A DNA stretch of 19,051 nucleotides from CAZIDL01 sp964537825 (GCA_964537825.1 CAZIDL010000049.1:1-19051); one strand, 5' to 3'. Positions 5,753 through 13,446 are shown, numbered from the stretch's first letter. The notes: generated by a model from the letters alone, not told the origin. Program-made: numbers and translations.

Positions 5753-8398
5753 ATGAAAATGCCATCGATCCGTACCGCCTTTCTGCTCTTCTTCCTTTTC
5801 CCCCGAACCATCCTAGCGGGGGAGGGCATGTGGCTTCCGGCCCTCCTTCAGGAACTGGAAAAGGAGGGGAAGCTCCGTGAAGTGGGGATGCGGCTCGATG
5901 CGGAGGATATCCATTCCCTGAAGGAGTCCTCCCTTACCGATGCCATCGTGCATTTCGGGGGAGGTTGTACAGCCTCCCTGATCTCAGACCGCGGGCTGAT
6001 CCTTACCAATCATCATTGTGGATACAGCCAGATCCAGGATCACAGTTCCGTGGACGACGACCTTCTCAAGAACGGTTTCTGGTCCCATTCCCTCGATGAA
6101 GAACTGAAGAATCCCGGCCTGGAAGCCACCCTCATCAAGGGGATCATCGATGTGAGCGATGAGATGTTGAAGGGGGTGTCGGATACGCTCACCGAGCAGG
6201 AAAGGGAAGGGGTCCTCGAGAAGAACACGGAGCGGATATTAGCGGATTCCGTCAAAGGGGAGCATTTGGAAGGGAAGGTCCGCTCCTTCGGCAACGGGAA
6301 CGCCTTCTTCCTTTTTCTCACGAAGACCTATAAGGATGTTCGGCTCGTGGCAGCACCACCATCTTCGATCGGAAAGTTCGGAGGCGATGAGGACAACTGG
6401 ATGTGGCCTCGGCATACCGGCGATTTCTCGGTCTTTCGGATCTATGCTGGCCCAGATGACCGACCCGCGGGTCCTTCCGAGGAGAACGTTCCTTATCGGC
6501 CGGAGGAAGTGCTGCCCATCTCCCTGAAAGGGGTTAGCCCCGGTGATCCCGCTATGATCGTGGGTTTTCCCGGGAGTACCCGTCAATACCTTCCCTCCGG
6601 TTATATCCGTTTCCTCAAGGACCGGAATTTCCCTTCGCGCGTCAGGATGCGGGATGCCGGGCTCAAGGTGATCGAGAACGCGATGCGGAAGAGCGATTCC
6701 CTTCGGATCCAATATGCTGGCAAACAGTCCAGCATCAGCAATTACCACAAGAAATGGCAAGGGGCCATCGAGGGCTTGGAGCGGATCGATGCCATCGAAC
6801 GCCGGAAAAAGGATGAAGAGCGTTTCCTGGACAGTGCTAAAGCCAATGGGGACGAGGAAGCGATCCAAGTCATGAAAGCTTTGGACGATGCTTATAAACG
6901 TTACCAAAAGCCTGAATTGGCCCGGGACCTTTTCATCGAGTTCATGTATTACGGTCCCGACATGATCCGCTATATGAGCGGTTTCAATGAACTCTTTAGC
7001 GCTTATGGGAAAGCGAAGGAGGAAGGGGAACTGGATTCGCTGATAAAGGAGCTCGAGGCCCGGGGGGAGCGTTTCTTCAAGAAGCATTCGCTCGAAGTGA
7101 ACGAAAAGCTCTTCAAAGCTGAGGCTCCGATCTATCGGGAGCGGATGCCAGCGGGGATGCTCCCAAATATCTTCGATCGCATCGATTCCGTTTTCGATGG
7201 GGATCTAAAGGCCTATGGGAAGCATCTCTACGATCACTCGATCTTTCTGAACCCTGAGCGTTTCGATGCCTTCCTTTCCCGTTTCAAGGAAAAGGGACCT
7301 TCTGCTGCGCAGGAGGATCCCGCTTTTCGTTTTGTGAATTCCCTCTACAAAGAATATGGAAAGAAGGTCCGTCCCCGTTACCGAGCAGATAAGGCCAGGG
7401 TCGATTCTCTGATGCGCCTGCATGTAGCGGATCGTAGAGAATTGATGCCCGGTCCGCACTGGTACGATGCCAACAACACCCTCCGGGTGAGCTTCGGACG
7501 GATCGAAGGATCATCTCCAAAGGACGGGCTCCGCTACCAATATGCCACCACGCTGAAAGGGGTCATGGAAAAGGCGGACTCCACGAAAAAGCATTTCGGC
7601 GTTCCGGATCGCTTGAAGGAGCTCTACCGAAAAGGAGAATACGGGCGCTATGGCGTGAATGGTCATATGCCGGTCTGTTTCACTTCATCCCTCCATACCT
7701 CCGGCGGGAATTCCGGAAGCCCTGTGGTGAACGCCAACGGTCATTTGATCGGACTGAACTTCGACCGGAGTTGGGAGAGCGTGATGAGCGATCTGATGTA
7801 CGATGCTGAGCGATGCAGGAATATCTCGACCGATATCCGCTATGTTCTTTTCGTTATCGATAAGTTGGGGCAATGCGATCGTTTGATCGAAGAGATGGTG
7901 ATCGCAGATACTGAGCATCGATCAAAAGAGGTCCGTGCACGGATCGAGGATGACCCAGAAGATCGTAGAGCAAGGGCACAGGAGGTCCAGCTTTTGATCG
8001 AAACCGGGAAGAAGGATAAAGCGAGAAAAAGACTGGAGAATGCTTGGGACAGTGTCCCCTCATCCCCTGAGTTCAGGGTCGCTTATGCCCGGACCATGGA
8101 CCGAAAAGAAGGGATCGAGCACCTTGAAAAGCTCGTGATGGAATATCCGGACCATTACGGGGCTTGGTGTAGTTTGGGGGAACTCCGCGCTGGGGAAGGA
8201 CAAGATCAGGCAGCGGTAAAAGCGTACACGAAAGCTATCGGAAAGCATCCTTCGAGAACAAAAGCCTATAGCGCTCGCGCAGTGCTCTATAAGAAAATGG
8301 GGAAAGCGGAGGAGGCCTGTTCGGACATCGGCGCTCTCGAGCGGCTCGATCCATTGGCCGTCCCCTTGAACATGGAGCAAGAATGTTCCGTGCAGTGA
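5753..8398 (+). CDS. S46 dipeptidyl-peptidase (DPP7/DPP11 family) with C-terminal TPR tail
   Basis: 881 residues from the ATG at 5753, chosen because MKMPSIR starts a clean signal peptide ending near ILAG before EGMWLP, the usual mature start of S46 enzymes; upstream frame extends but is not signal-like. The triad is visible by comparison with Porphyromonas DPP7: His88 in TNHHCGY, Asp224 in RHTGDFS, Ser654 in GGNSGSP. Arg672 in LNFDRSWE corresponds to the Arg of DPP11 that favours Asp/Glu at P1, so an acidic-residue dipeptidyl-peptidase is predicted. These periplasmic or surface enzymes release dipeptides for peptide-based nutrition. The catalytic part ends around residue 716 (YVLFVIDK…LIEEM), near the normal family length of about 710-720. 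About 160 further residues follow, with two recognisable TPR motifs (about 803-836 and 837-870: AWCSLGELRAGEGQDQAAVK; YSARAVLYKKMGKAEEA). A TATTTTCG at 5726 is a one-mismatch -7 box. Confidence 0.93.
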   Translation: MKMPSIRTAFLLFFLFPRTILAGEGMWLPALLQELEKEGKLREVGMRLDAEDIHSLKESSLTDAIVHFGGGCTASLISDRGLILTNHHCGYSQIQDHSSVDDDLLKNGFWSHSLDEELKNPGLEATLIKGIIDVSDEMLKGVSDTLTEQEREGVLEKNTERILADSVKGEHLEGKVRSFGNGNAFFLFLTKTYKDVRLVAAPPSSIGKFGGDEDNWMWPRHTGDFSVFRIYAGPDDRPAGPSEENVPYRPEEVLPISLKGVSPGDPAMIVGFPGSTRQYLPSGYIRFLKDRNFPSRVRMRDAGLKVIENAMRKSDSLRIQYAGKQSSISNYHKKWQGAIEGLERIDAIERRKKDEERFLDSAKANGDEEAIQVMKALDDAYKRYQKPELARDLFIEFMYYGPDMIRYMSGFNELFSAYGKAKEEGELDSLIKELEARGERFFKKHSLEVNEKLFKAEAPIYRERMPAGMLPNIFDRIDSVFDGDLKAYGKHLYDHSIFLNPERFDAFLSRFKEKGPSAAQEDPAFRFVNSLYKEYGKKVRPRYRADKARVDSLMRLHVADRRELMPGPHWYDANNTLRVSFGRIEGSSPKDGLRYQYATTLKGVMEKADSTKKHFGVPDRLKELYRKGEYGRYGVNGHMPVCFTSSLHTSGGNSGSPVVNANGHLIGLNFDRSWESVMSDLMYDAERCRNISTDIRYVLFVIDKLGQCDRLIEEMVIADTEHRSKEVRARIEDDPEDRRARAQEVQLLIETGKKDKARKRLENAWDSVPSSPEFRVAYARTMDRKEGIEHLEKLVMEYPDHYGAWCSLGELRAGEGQDQAAVKAYTKAIGKHPSRTKAYSARAVLYKKMGKAEEACSDIGALERLDPLAVPLNMEQECSVQ

Positions 8399-8459
8399 AC
8401 CAGAAAGGGGGGACTTCTGTTCTTCAACCCACCATTTGTCGAATACTAAACGAGAAGCT

Positions 8460-8696
8460 ATGAGCGATTGGGAAGAAAAGAACGATAAACTCATCCGGGA
8501 ATTCGAATTCAAGAACTTCCGGGAAGCCTTTGCTTTCATGACCCAAGTTGCCTTGATCGCCGAGAAGCACGATCATCATCCGGATTGGAAGAACAGCTAC
8601 AACAAGGTCTTCATCACCTTGACCAATCATTCGGAAGGGGGCAAGGTGACCGAGAAGGACCGCGAGATGGCGAAGGCCATCGATAAATTGCTCTAA
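8460..8696 (+). CDS. Pterin-4a-carbinolamine dehydratase (4a-hydroxytetrahydrobiopterin dehydratase)
   Basis: 78 residues from ATG 8460; a TTG at 8436 would add eight residues, but MSDWEEKND is the family-like start. The core motif EKHDHHPDWKNSYNKVFITL, followed by TNH…GG…T.KD, is that of the PCD/DCoH family, which dehydrates 4a-hydroxytetrahydropterin and recycles the cofactor of aromatic amino-acid hydroxylases. The paired His (HHP) and the later His in TNH match the active-site histidines. The protein lacks the N-terminal extension of PhhB-type enzymes, as in other short Bacteroidota forms. The loop SEGGKVT has one more residue than the common D.GG.T. No hydroxylase gene is adjacent. The gene starts 61 bp after the S46 stop and may be co-transcribed with it. 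Confidence 0.9.
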   Translation: MSDWEEKNDKLIREFEFKNFREAFAFMTQVALIAEKHDHHPDWKNSYNKVFITLTNHSEGGKVTEKDREMAKAIDKLL

Positions 8697-8710
8697 AAGG
8701 CGATGTGTAT

Positions 8711-8759
8711 CGGAGAAAGGGCGAGGCCTTTAATGAGGCTAGTCCTTCCTTTTCTCCCG
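8711..8759 (+). terminator. Imperfect stem-loop after the pterin dehydratase gene, possible terminator
   Basis: CGGAGAAAGG (8711-8720) can pair with CCTTTTCTCCCG (8748-8759) with two bulged bases. Further on, a weak 4-bp stem (AGAG 8775-8778 / CTCT 8787-8790) is followed directly by seven T residues (8790-8796). Either or both could end transcription from the left. Neither is a textbook terminator. Confidence 0.35.
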
Positions 8760-8817
8760 GTGATGGCCTTCCTTAGAGATCGATCCCTCTTTTTTTGAGA
8801 TCGGGATAGATGTGTCC

Positions 8818-8834
8818 AAGGGTTAATAACCCTT
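8818..8834. promoter_or_regulatory. Perfect inverted repeat just upstream of the esterase start
   Basis: AAGGGTT (8818-8824), AAT, AACCCTT (8828-8834): 7-bp arms around three bases, ending 13 bp before the ATG at 8848. It could be a small operator or a leader hairpin occluding the start. No known regulator site was recognised. Confidence 0.4.
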
Positions 8835-8847
8835 TAATGATGATCCG

Positions 8848-10002
8848 ATGCGTTCCTTTTTGATCGCTTTGCTAGTGGTCCAGTTCCCTCTAATGACCAC
8901 TGCTCAAATGGACTCCATTCAATACAATGGGAGGCAGCGGACCTTCAAGGTCCATACGCCTCCCTCCTATGATGGGAGCGATAAAACGCCCTTGGTGCTC
9001 GCTCTCCACGGTGGGAAAGGAAGTGCAGATGGCATGGAGTACATATCCCAACTGAGTGCCAAGGCCGATCAAGAGGGCTTCATCGTGGTTTATCCGGAAG
9101 GGGTCAAAAGCCCATGGGGTGACCGTACGTGGAACGCGGGTGGCTGTTGCGGTTATGCGATGAACCAGAACATCGATGATGTTGGCTTTATAGATGCTTT
9201 GCTGGACACGCTACAGGTCAATTTGAACCTGGATAACGAGCGCATATATGCTTCTGGAATGTCCAATGGGGGCTTTATGAGCTATCGATCGGCCTGCTAG
9301 CTATCGGATCGGATCGCAGCTATTGCTCCGGTAGCTGCCTCGATGAAGATCGATTCCTGCGAACCTCAGCGGGAGGTCCCGATTATTCACGTCCATTCCT
9401 ACCAGGATCCGAATGTCCTCTATGATGGGGGTGTGGGATCCGGTCCAACGAACCGTTACGACCCACCGCTGGATTCGGTCCTTAATGCATGGGGGACCAA
9501 GAACGGTTGTTCCATCATTGCCGATACGGTCCATGATAGCGGTGGCTACGATCACGTTCGCTGGGAGGACTGTTCTTGTTCTAAGGGCATCAGCCTTTTG
9601 ATCACCCACGATGGCGGCCATACTTGGCCTGGTGGGAACGGATGGCCGGGTAGTGATCCGGTATCCACCGCCATCGATGCCAACGAAAGAATATGGAGCT
9701 TCTTTCAGAAGAACCCCTACCCCTGCAATGCTTCATCCGTCCAGAAGCATTCCGAGCAAGGTGTGGATATCGAGCTTGCTCCGAACCCTGTCGGTGAAGA
9801 GCTTCGGATAAAGGCTTCGGAGCGGATGAGCACTTTTCGGGTCCTCGATGCGAGCGGTAGTGTGGTCATTTATGAGAAGGGGATGAGCGCAAAAAGGCGT
9901 TCGCTATCCGTTAGCGAGCTCGACGGTGGTGTTTATTTCCTCCAGATCACTGATGTAGAAGGAAGGCGGGTCGTCCGGAAGTTCTGGAAGGAAGCCCATT
10001 GA
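8848..10002 (+). pseudogene. Secreted LpqC/PHB-depolymerase-type esterase with T9SS domain, interrupted by in-frame TAG
   Basis: Two stretches, 8848-9300 and 9301-10002, are in the same frame and form one protein of 384 codon positions with an amber codon at position 151 (9298-9300). Signal peptide: residues 1-19 (MRSFLIALL…MTTA). The esterase domain reads LVLALHGGKGSADGMEY, WNAGGCCGYAMNQNIDDVGF, nucleophile Ser139 in ASGMSNGG, then SYRSAC, stop, LSDRIAAIAPVAAS, Asp187 in SYQDPN and His258 in HDGGHTWPGG. This is the CE1-like family of secreted esterases (feruloyl, acetyl or polyhydroxyalkanoate substrates; the substrate here is unknown). From about residue 305 a T9SS type A domain follows (IELAPNPVGEELRI…DGGVYFLQI). 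The stop separates Ser from Asp and His and removes the sorting domain, so the truncated product cannot be active. Everything after the stop is well preserved, so the lesion is recent or a sequence error. Confidence 0.85.
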
Positions 10003-10024
10003 GGATCGAGTCCCCTTAACTTCT

Positions 10025-10039
10025 CTTCCATGGTGGAAG
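10025..10039. terminator. Small hairpin between convergent genes
   Basis: CTTCCA (10025-10030) and TGGAAG (10034-10039) pair around a 3-nt loop, in the 54-bp gap between the convergent esterase and methyltransferase genes. The position suits a bidirectional transcription end, but no T-tract follows on either strand. Confidence 0.3.
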
Positions 10040-10056
10040 TATCGTGGTCACAAGGA

Positions 10057-10662
10057 TCAATAAGTAGGAATGGAGGTCTGAGCGGGTTTTAAGACCTCAA
10101 AGAACAACTCCGACCCCTGCCTCGGAGGGATCGAGTTATAGGCACGATCCAGCTTCAAAACGTTGAACCGTTTCTGGAATAGCTCCAGGTATTCTTCTTT
10201 TCTCCCGCTATAAGGGGGGCCACCTTCCCAGTCAGCATCGAAGAGGAGGCCGGCGAGTTTCCCTCCGGGGATCAGGAGCTCGTACATCTTCTCCACGTAA
10301 TCCCTGCGGTGGCTTGGATGCAGGGCGCAGAAAAAAGTTTGTTCGAGGATCGCCTCGTAAGCCCCCTGATGTTCGAAGAAATCCTCCTCATGGATCTGGG
10401 GTTCCGGGAAGTCGGGAACACGCTCCCTGAAGTTCTTTAGAGCGCTAGGGGCGAGGTCCATAAGATGGATGTTGCGGTACCCCTCCGAGTAGAGGACTTC
10501 TGCCTCGTATGCGTGTCCGCAGCCAGGAATGAGGATGCGAGCATCTTTCTTTTGGGTGGTACGAACGTATTCCAAAAGGGCAGGGGCGGCATGGCCGATG
10601 TCCCATCCGGTCCGGCCTTCCTGGAAACGCTCCTCCCAATAACCCTTATCGTCCTTCGACAC
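10057..10662 (-). CDS. TPMT-family SAM-dependent methyltransferase
   Basis: 201 residues. The N-terminus YWEERFQEGRTGWDIGHAAP is the hallmark of the thiopurine S-methyltransferase/halide-thiol methyltransferase family. The SAM-binding motif ILIPGCGHAYEAEVL (residues 43-57) is followed by the acidic residue of strand 2 (LMDL, Asp69), EEDFF, and EQTFFCALHPSHR, again family-typical. The fold is complete and of usual length (about 195-220). Substrates in the family include thiols, halides, tellurite/selenite and thiopurines; none can be assigned from sequence. It starts 21 bp after the rlmD stop on the same strand, so the two are probably one transcript, with no independent promoter visible in the gap. 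Confidence 0.9.
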   Translation of the reverse strand: MSKDDKGYWEERFQEGRTGWDIGHAAPALLEYVRTTQKKDARILIPGCGHAYEAEVLYSEGYRNIHLMDLAPSALKNFRERVPDFPEPQIHEEDFFEHQGAYEAILEQTFFCALHPSHRRDYVEKMYELLIPGGKLAGLLFDADWEGGPPYSGRKEEYLELFQKRFNVLKLDRAYNSIPPRQGSELFFEVLKPAQTSIPTY

Positions 10663-10683
10663 GAGCTTTCCCTTTTATTTCCA

Positions 10684-12066
10684 TCAGCCCTTTTTATCCA
10701 AAAGCACGATGTTCTCAACATGGTACGTATGGGGGAACATATCCAAGGGTTGGATGCGGGACGGGGTATAAGTTCCGGATAGGAGTTCCAGGTCCCTTGC
10801 TTGGGTAGCCGGGTCACAGCTCACGTAAACGATCCGGGATGGGGACCGGTCCAGTATCGCCTGAACCACATCCTGGTGCATGCCCGCTCTCGGAGGATCC
10901 GTCACCATGACATCCGGTCGCCCGAGTTCTTTGATCTCATCCTTCATGTCCCCTACCTGGAATGTAACGTTCCCGATCCCGTTCAGCTCCGCGTTCTTTT
11001 CCGCGTCGTCGATCGCTTCCTGGACGGATTCGATCCCCTTGACATGGGAGGCTTCGGAGGCCAGATAGAGTGCGATCGTGCCCGTACCAGTGTAAAGGTC
11101 GTGAACGGTCTCGTTCCCGGTGAGGCCTGCGAATTCCCGAACCTTCCGATAGAGGTTCACTACCTGCTCGCTGTTGGTCTGGAAGAAGGACTTCGGCCCG
11201 ATGCGGAAGTTAAGCTTGTCGATCTGTTCTACGATGTAGGCATCTCCCGCATAATGAACAGGAGTGAGGTCCAGGAGCGAATCGTTCTTCTTTCCGTTGA
11301 TGAAGAGATGCCAGGAATCCACTTCAGGACAAGCTTCCTGAAGGGCTGCCATGAAGCGGTCGATGGCCTCCCGATCGTCACGGGCGAAAACCGGAGCGAG
11401 CATGGACGCTCCTGTGGAGGAGGTCCGGACGAGGAGGTTCCGGAAAAAGCCCTCGTGGGTGACGGGATCATAAAAGGAGAAGCCTTGCTCCAGGGCGATC
11501 CGCCGAGCTTCGTTCCGTGCTTTGTTCGAGGGTTCAGGCTGAAGGTGGCAATGCTGGATGTCGACGATGCGGTCGAAGCGACCCGGGATATGGAGCCCGA
11601 TCCCGTCACGCTGTTGCACTTCTTGTCCCGAAGCGATCTCGGCGTCGCTCAGCCAGCGCTTGTTGGCGCAACTGAACTCCAGTTTGTTGCGGTAATAGGT
11701 AGTGGAGGGGGCAGGCAGGATGTGCTCCATGCTGCTCGCGTCGACCTTTCCCAATCGCTCCAGGTTGTCCCGCACCTCCTTTTCCTTGTAATGGAGCTGG
11801 TCCTCGTAAGGAAGTTCCTGCCACGTGCATCCACCGCAGAGGTAGAAATGTTCGCAGAAGGCCTTTTGCTTTCGGGGTGAATGTTCGTGGAATCGGATCG
11901 GGACGCCTTCATCGTAGTTCTTCTTCTTCTTGGTCAGTTTTACATCCACGAGGTCGCCAGGGAGTGCCTGACGCACGAACAACACTTTGTCGTTGACCCG
12001 GGCGATGGCCTTCCCCTTCGATCCGATGTCCTCGATGCGTACTTGCTCTATGCGTTTTCGGCTCAT
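10684..12066 (-). CDS. rlmD: 23S rRNA (uracil-5-)-methyltransferase RlmD (RumA)
   Basis: 460 residues from the ATG at 12066 (MSRKRIEQV). A longer frame to 12198 is open but would run across the promoter boxes and into rocD, so it is rejected. The protein has an N-terminal TRAM domain (about 1-60, GKAIARV…PGDLVDVKL). The iron-sulfur cysteines Cys71, Cys77, Cys80 (CEHFYLCGGC) and Cys173 (QHCHLQ) match the four of E. coli RumA in order. The C-terminal Rossmann methyltransferase has DLYTGTGTIALYLA, TDPPRAGMH and catalytic Cys417 in VSCDPATQARD. The enzyme transfers a methyl group from SAM to C5 of a uridine in 23S rRNA (U1939 in E. coli numbering). Bacteroidota homologues often have several substrate specificities, so the exact uridine is not certain. 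A perfect -7 box lies 20 nt upstream. Confidence 0.92.
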   Translation of the reverse strand: MSRKRIEQVRIEDIGSKGKAIARVNDKVLFVRQALPGDLVDVKLTKKKKNYDEGVPIRFHEHSPRKQKAFCEHFYLCGGCTWQELPYEDQLHYKEKEVRDNLERLGKVDASSMEHILPAPSTTYYRNKLEFSCANKRWLSDAEIASGQEVQQRDGIGLHIPGRFDRIVDIQHCHLQPEPSNKARNEARRIALEQGFSFYDPVTHEGFFRNLLVRTSSTGASMLAPVFARDDREAIDRFMAALQEACPEVDSWHLFINGKKNDSLLDLTPVHYAGDAYIVEQIDKLNFRIGPKSFFQTNSEQVVNLYRKVREFAGLTGNETVHDLYTGTGTIALYLASEASHVKGIESVQEAIDDAEKNAELNGIGNVTFQVGDMKDEIKELGRPDVMVTDPPRAGMHQDVVQAILDRSPSRIVYVSCDPATQARDLELLSGTYTPSRIQPLDMFPHTYHVENIVLLDKKG

Positions 12067-12086
12067 GCGGCGGCTTCTGAAGGCTG

Positions 12087-12094
12087 CAAAATTA
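12087..12094 (-). promoter_or_regulatory. Candidate -7 promoter box of rlmD
   Basis: TAATTTTG on the minus strand matches TAnnTTTG exactly and is followed by C. It lies 20 nt before the rlmD ATG. No clear -33 TTTG is found at the usual distance. Only two bases separate it from the rocD box on the other strand. Confidence 0.6.
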
Positions 12095-12096
12095 AG

Positions 12097-12104
12097 TATA
12101 TTTG
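12097..12104 (+). promoter_or_regulatory. Candidate -7 promoter box of rocD
   Basis: TATATTTG matches TAnnTTTG exactly, is followed by C, and lies 32 nt before the rocD ATG at 12137. A weak TTCTG (12075-12079) is the only upstream element near the -33 position. Confidence 0.6.
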
Positions 12105-12119
12105 CCGCTCCCTTAGCGG
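12105..12119 (+). repeat. Short hairpin in rocD leader
   Basis: CCGCT (12105-12109) pairs with AGCGG (12115-12119) around CCCTT. It would fall at the very 5' end of the rocD transcript and might stabilise it; with five bp it may be chance. Confidence 0.3.
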
Positions 12120-12136
12120 GCTTGAAGAAGAAGCTT

Positions 12137-13378
12137 ATGGTGGAAACGCTCAGTTCAGAACGTTCGATGGAATTGGAGACGCGCCACGGGGCGCACAATT
12201 ACAAACCGCTCCCTGTGGTCCTGGATGAAGGGAAAGGCTGCAAAGTCTGGGATCTTGAAGGGAACGAATATTTCGATTTCCTAGCTGCCTATTCGGCCGT
12301 CAATCAGGGGCACTGTCACCCTCGTATCGTGGAGACCGCGAAGGAGCAAGTAGCGAAGCTTCCCCTCACATCCCGTGCTTTCCACAATAGTGTTCTGGGC
12401 GAATTCTGCCGCTACATCACCGACCTTTTCGGGTACGACAAGGTCCTTCCTATGAATTCCGGAGTGGAGGCTGCTGAGACCGCTATGAAATTGGCCCGCA
12501 AATGGGGGTACGAAAAGAAAGGGATCCCGGGGAATGAGGCTAAAGTGGTCTTCGTGGAGAACAATTTCTGGGGTAGGAGCATCAGCGCTGTCTCCTCCTC
12601 CACCGATCCCTCGAGTTTTGAGGGGTTCGGACCATATCTTCCGGGGATCGAGATCATCCCATACAACGATATCGAAGCCCTGGAGAAGGCCACTCAGGAC
12701 CCTCACGTTGCGGGGTTCATGGTCGAGCCCATTCAGGGGGAGGCCGGTGTGGTGGTCCCCGATGAAGGCTATCTGAAAAAGGCCCGGGAGATCTGCGACC
12801 GGAACAACGTCCTCTTGATCTGCGACGAGATACAAACAGGACTCGGAAGGACCGGCAAGATGCTAGCCAGCGAGCATGAAGATGTTCGACCGGATGTTCT
12901 GGTCCTTGGGAAGGCCCTTTCAGGTGGTCTTTATCCGGTTTCGGCCGTTCTGGCCGATGACCCTATTATGTTGACCATTCAGCCCGGAGAGCATGGCTCC
13001 ACCTATGGAGGGAATCCTTTAGGGTGCTGCATTGCTATTACGGCTTTGCAGGTCCTCAGCGACGAAGGGATGGTGGAGAACGCTGAAAAGATGGGACATC
13101 GATTCCGCGATCGGATGCAAAAGCTCGTCGAGTCCAGCAGCATTTTGGACCGGGTGCGGGGGAAAGGGCTTTTCAACGCCATGATCGTCCCTGATAACCA
13201 AAATGGTATCTCTGCATGGGATCTGTGTTTGGCCTTAAAGGAGCGTGGTCTTCTTGCTAAGCCCACGCATGGCAATATAATCCGTTTCTCACCCCCATTG
13301 ATCATCGGTGAAGAGGAACTCGAAAGCGCCATGGACATCATCGAAGATGGGGTACGGGCCGTGGAGGAGAAGGGTTGA
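12137..13378 (+). CDS. rocD: Ornithine--oxo-acid aminotransferase
   Basis: 413 residues from the ATG at 12137. The N-terminus (ELETRHGAHNYKPLPVVLDE, FDFLAAYSAVNQGHCHPRI) is the ornithine aminotransferase signature. Other family blocks are LPMNSGVEAAETAMKLARKW, NFWGRSISAVS, FMVEPIQGEAGV, LICDEIQTGLGRTGK and HGSTYGGNPLG. PLP would be bound by Lys259 (LGKALSGG) with the cofactor-ring Asp in CDEIQ. The enzyme is a soluble class III transaminase converting ornithine and 2-oxoglutarate to glutamate-5-semialdehyde and glutamate, linking arginine and proline metabolism. The cysteine-rich insert present in some Bacteroidota homologues after GKLLA is absent here. Divergent from rlmD; 68 bp before ilvE on the same strand. 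Confidence 0.93.
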   Translation: MVETLSSERSMELETRHGAHNYKPLPVVLDEGKGCKVWDLEGNEYFDFLAAYSAVNQGHCHPRIVETAKEQVAKLPLTSRAFHNSVLGEFCRYITDLFGYDKVLPMNSGVEAAETAMKLARKWGYEKKGIPGNEAKVVFVENNFWGRSISAVSSSTDPSSFEGFGPYLPGIEIIPYNDIEALEKATQDPHVAGFMVEPIQGEAGVVVPDEGYLKKAREICDRNNVLLICDEIQTGLGRTGKMLASEHEDVRPDVLVLGKALSGGLYPVSAVLADDPIMLTIQPGEHGSTYGGNPLGCCIAITALQVLSDEGMVENAEKMGHRFRDRMQKLVESSSILDRVRGKGLFNAMIVPDNQNGISAWDLCLALKERGLLAKPTHGNIIRFSPPLIIGEEELESAMDIIEDGVRAVEEKG

Positions 13379-13410
13379 TCTTCGTACCTTAGTAAGGAGT
13401 CCAGATCGAT

Positions 13411-13434
13411 GACGTCCCTTTTGAAACGACGTCC
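13411..13434. promoter_or_regulatory. Paired GACGTCC sites upstream of ilvE
   Basis: GACGTCC occurs at 13411-13417 and again at 13428-13434, start-to-start spacing 17 bp. Each contains the palindrome GACGTC, so the pair is both a direct and an inverted repeat. They end 12 bp before the ilvE ATG. A candidate -7 box TACCTTAG (one mismatch) lies upstream at 13385-13392, so the pair would sit over the initial transcribed region, as a repressor site could. This is inference only. Confidence 0.35.
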
Positions 13435-13446
13435 AAATCCGAAAAT

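Noticed and set aside
8794..8814. TTTG … TAGATGTG as a full -33/-7 promoter of the esterase
   Set aside because: The spacing between the elements is 9 nt instead of about 19 and the second box has a mismatch.
9298..9300. Readthrough or reassigned TAG codon in the esterase
   Set aside because: Two other well-supported genes in the window end with TAG, and no stimulatory structure is apparent; mutation or sequence error is simpler.
10801..11880. 359-codon plus-strand open frame
   Set aside because: Antisense to rlmD, which shows the Fe-S cysteines and the catalytic VSCDP motif; the plus frame shows no domain.
12064..12198. Upstream extension of rlmD by 44 codons
   Set aside because: The extension would cross both -7 boxes and the rocD start region, and its residues do not resemble the family N-terminus, while MSRKRIEQ does.
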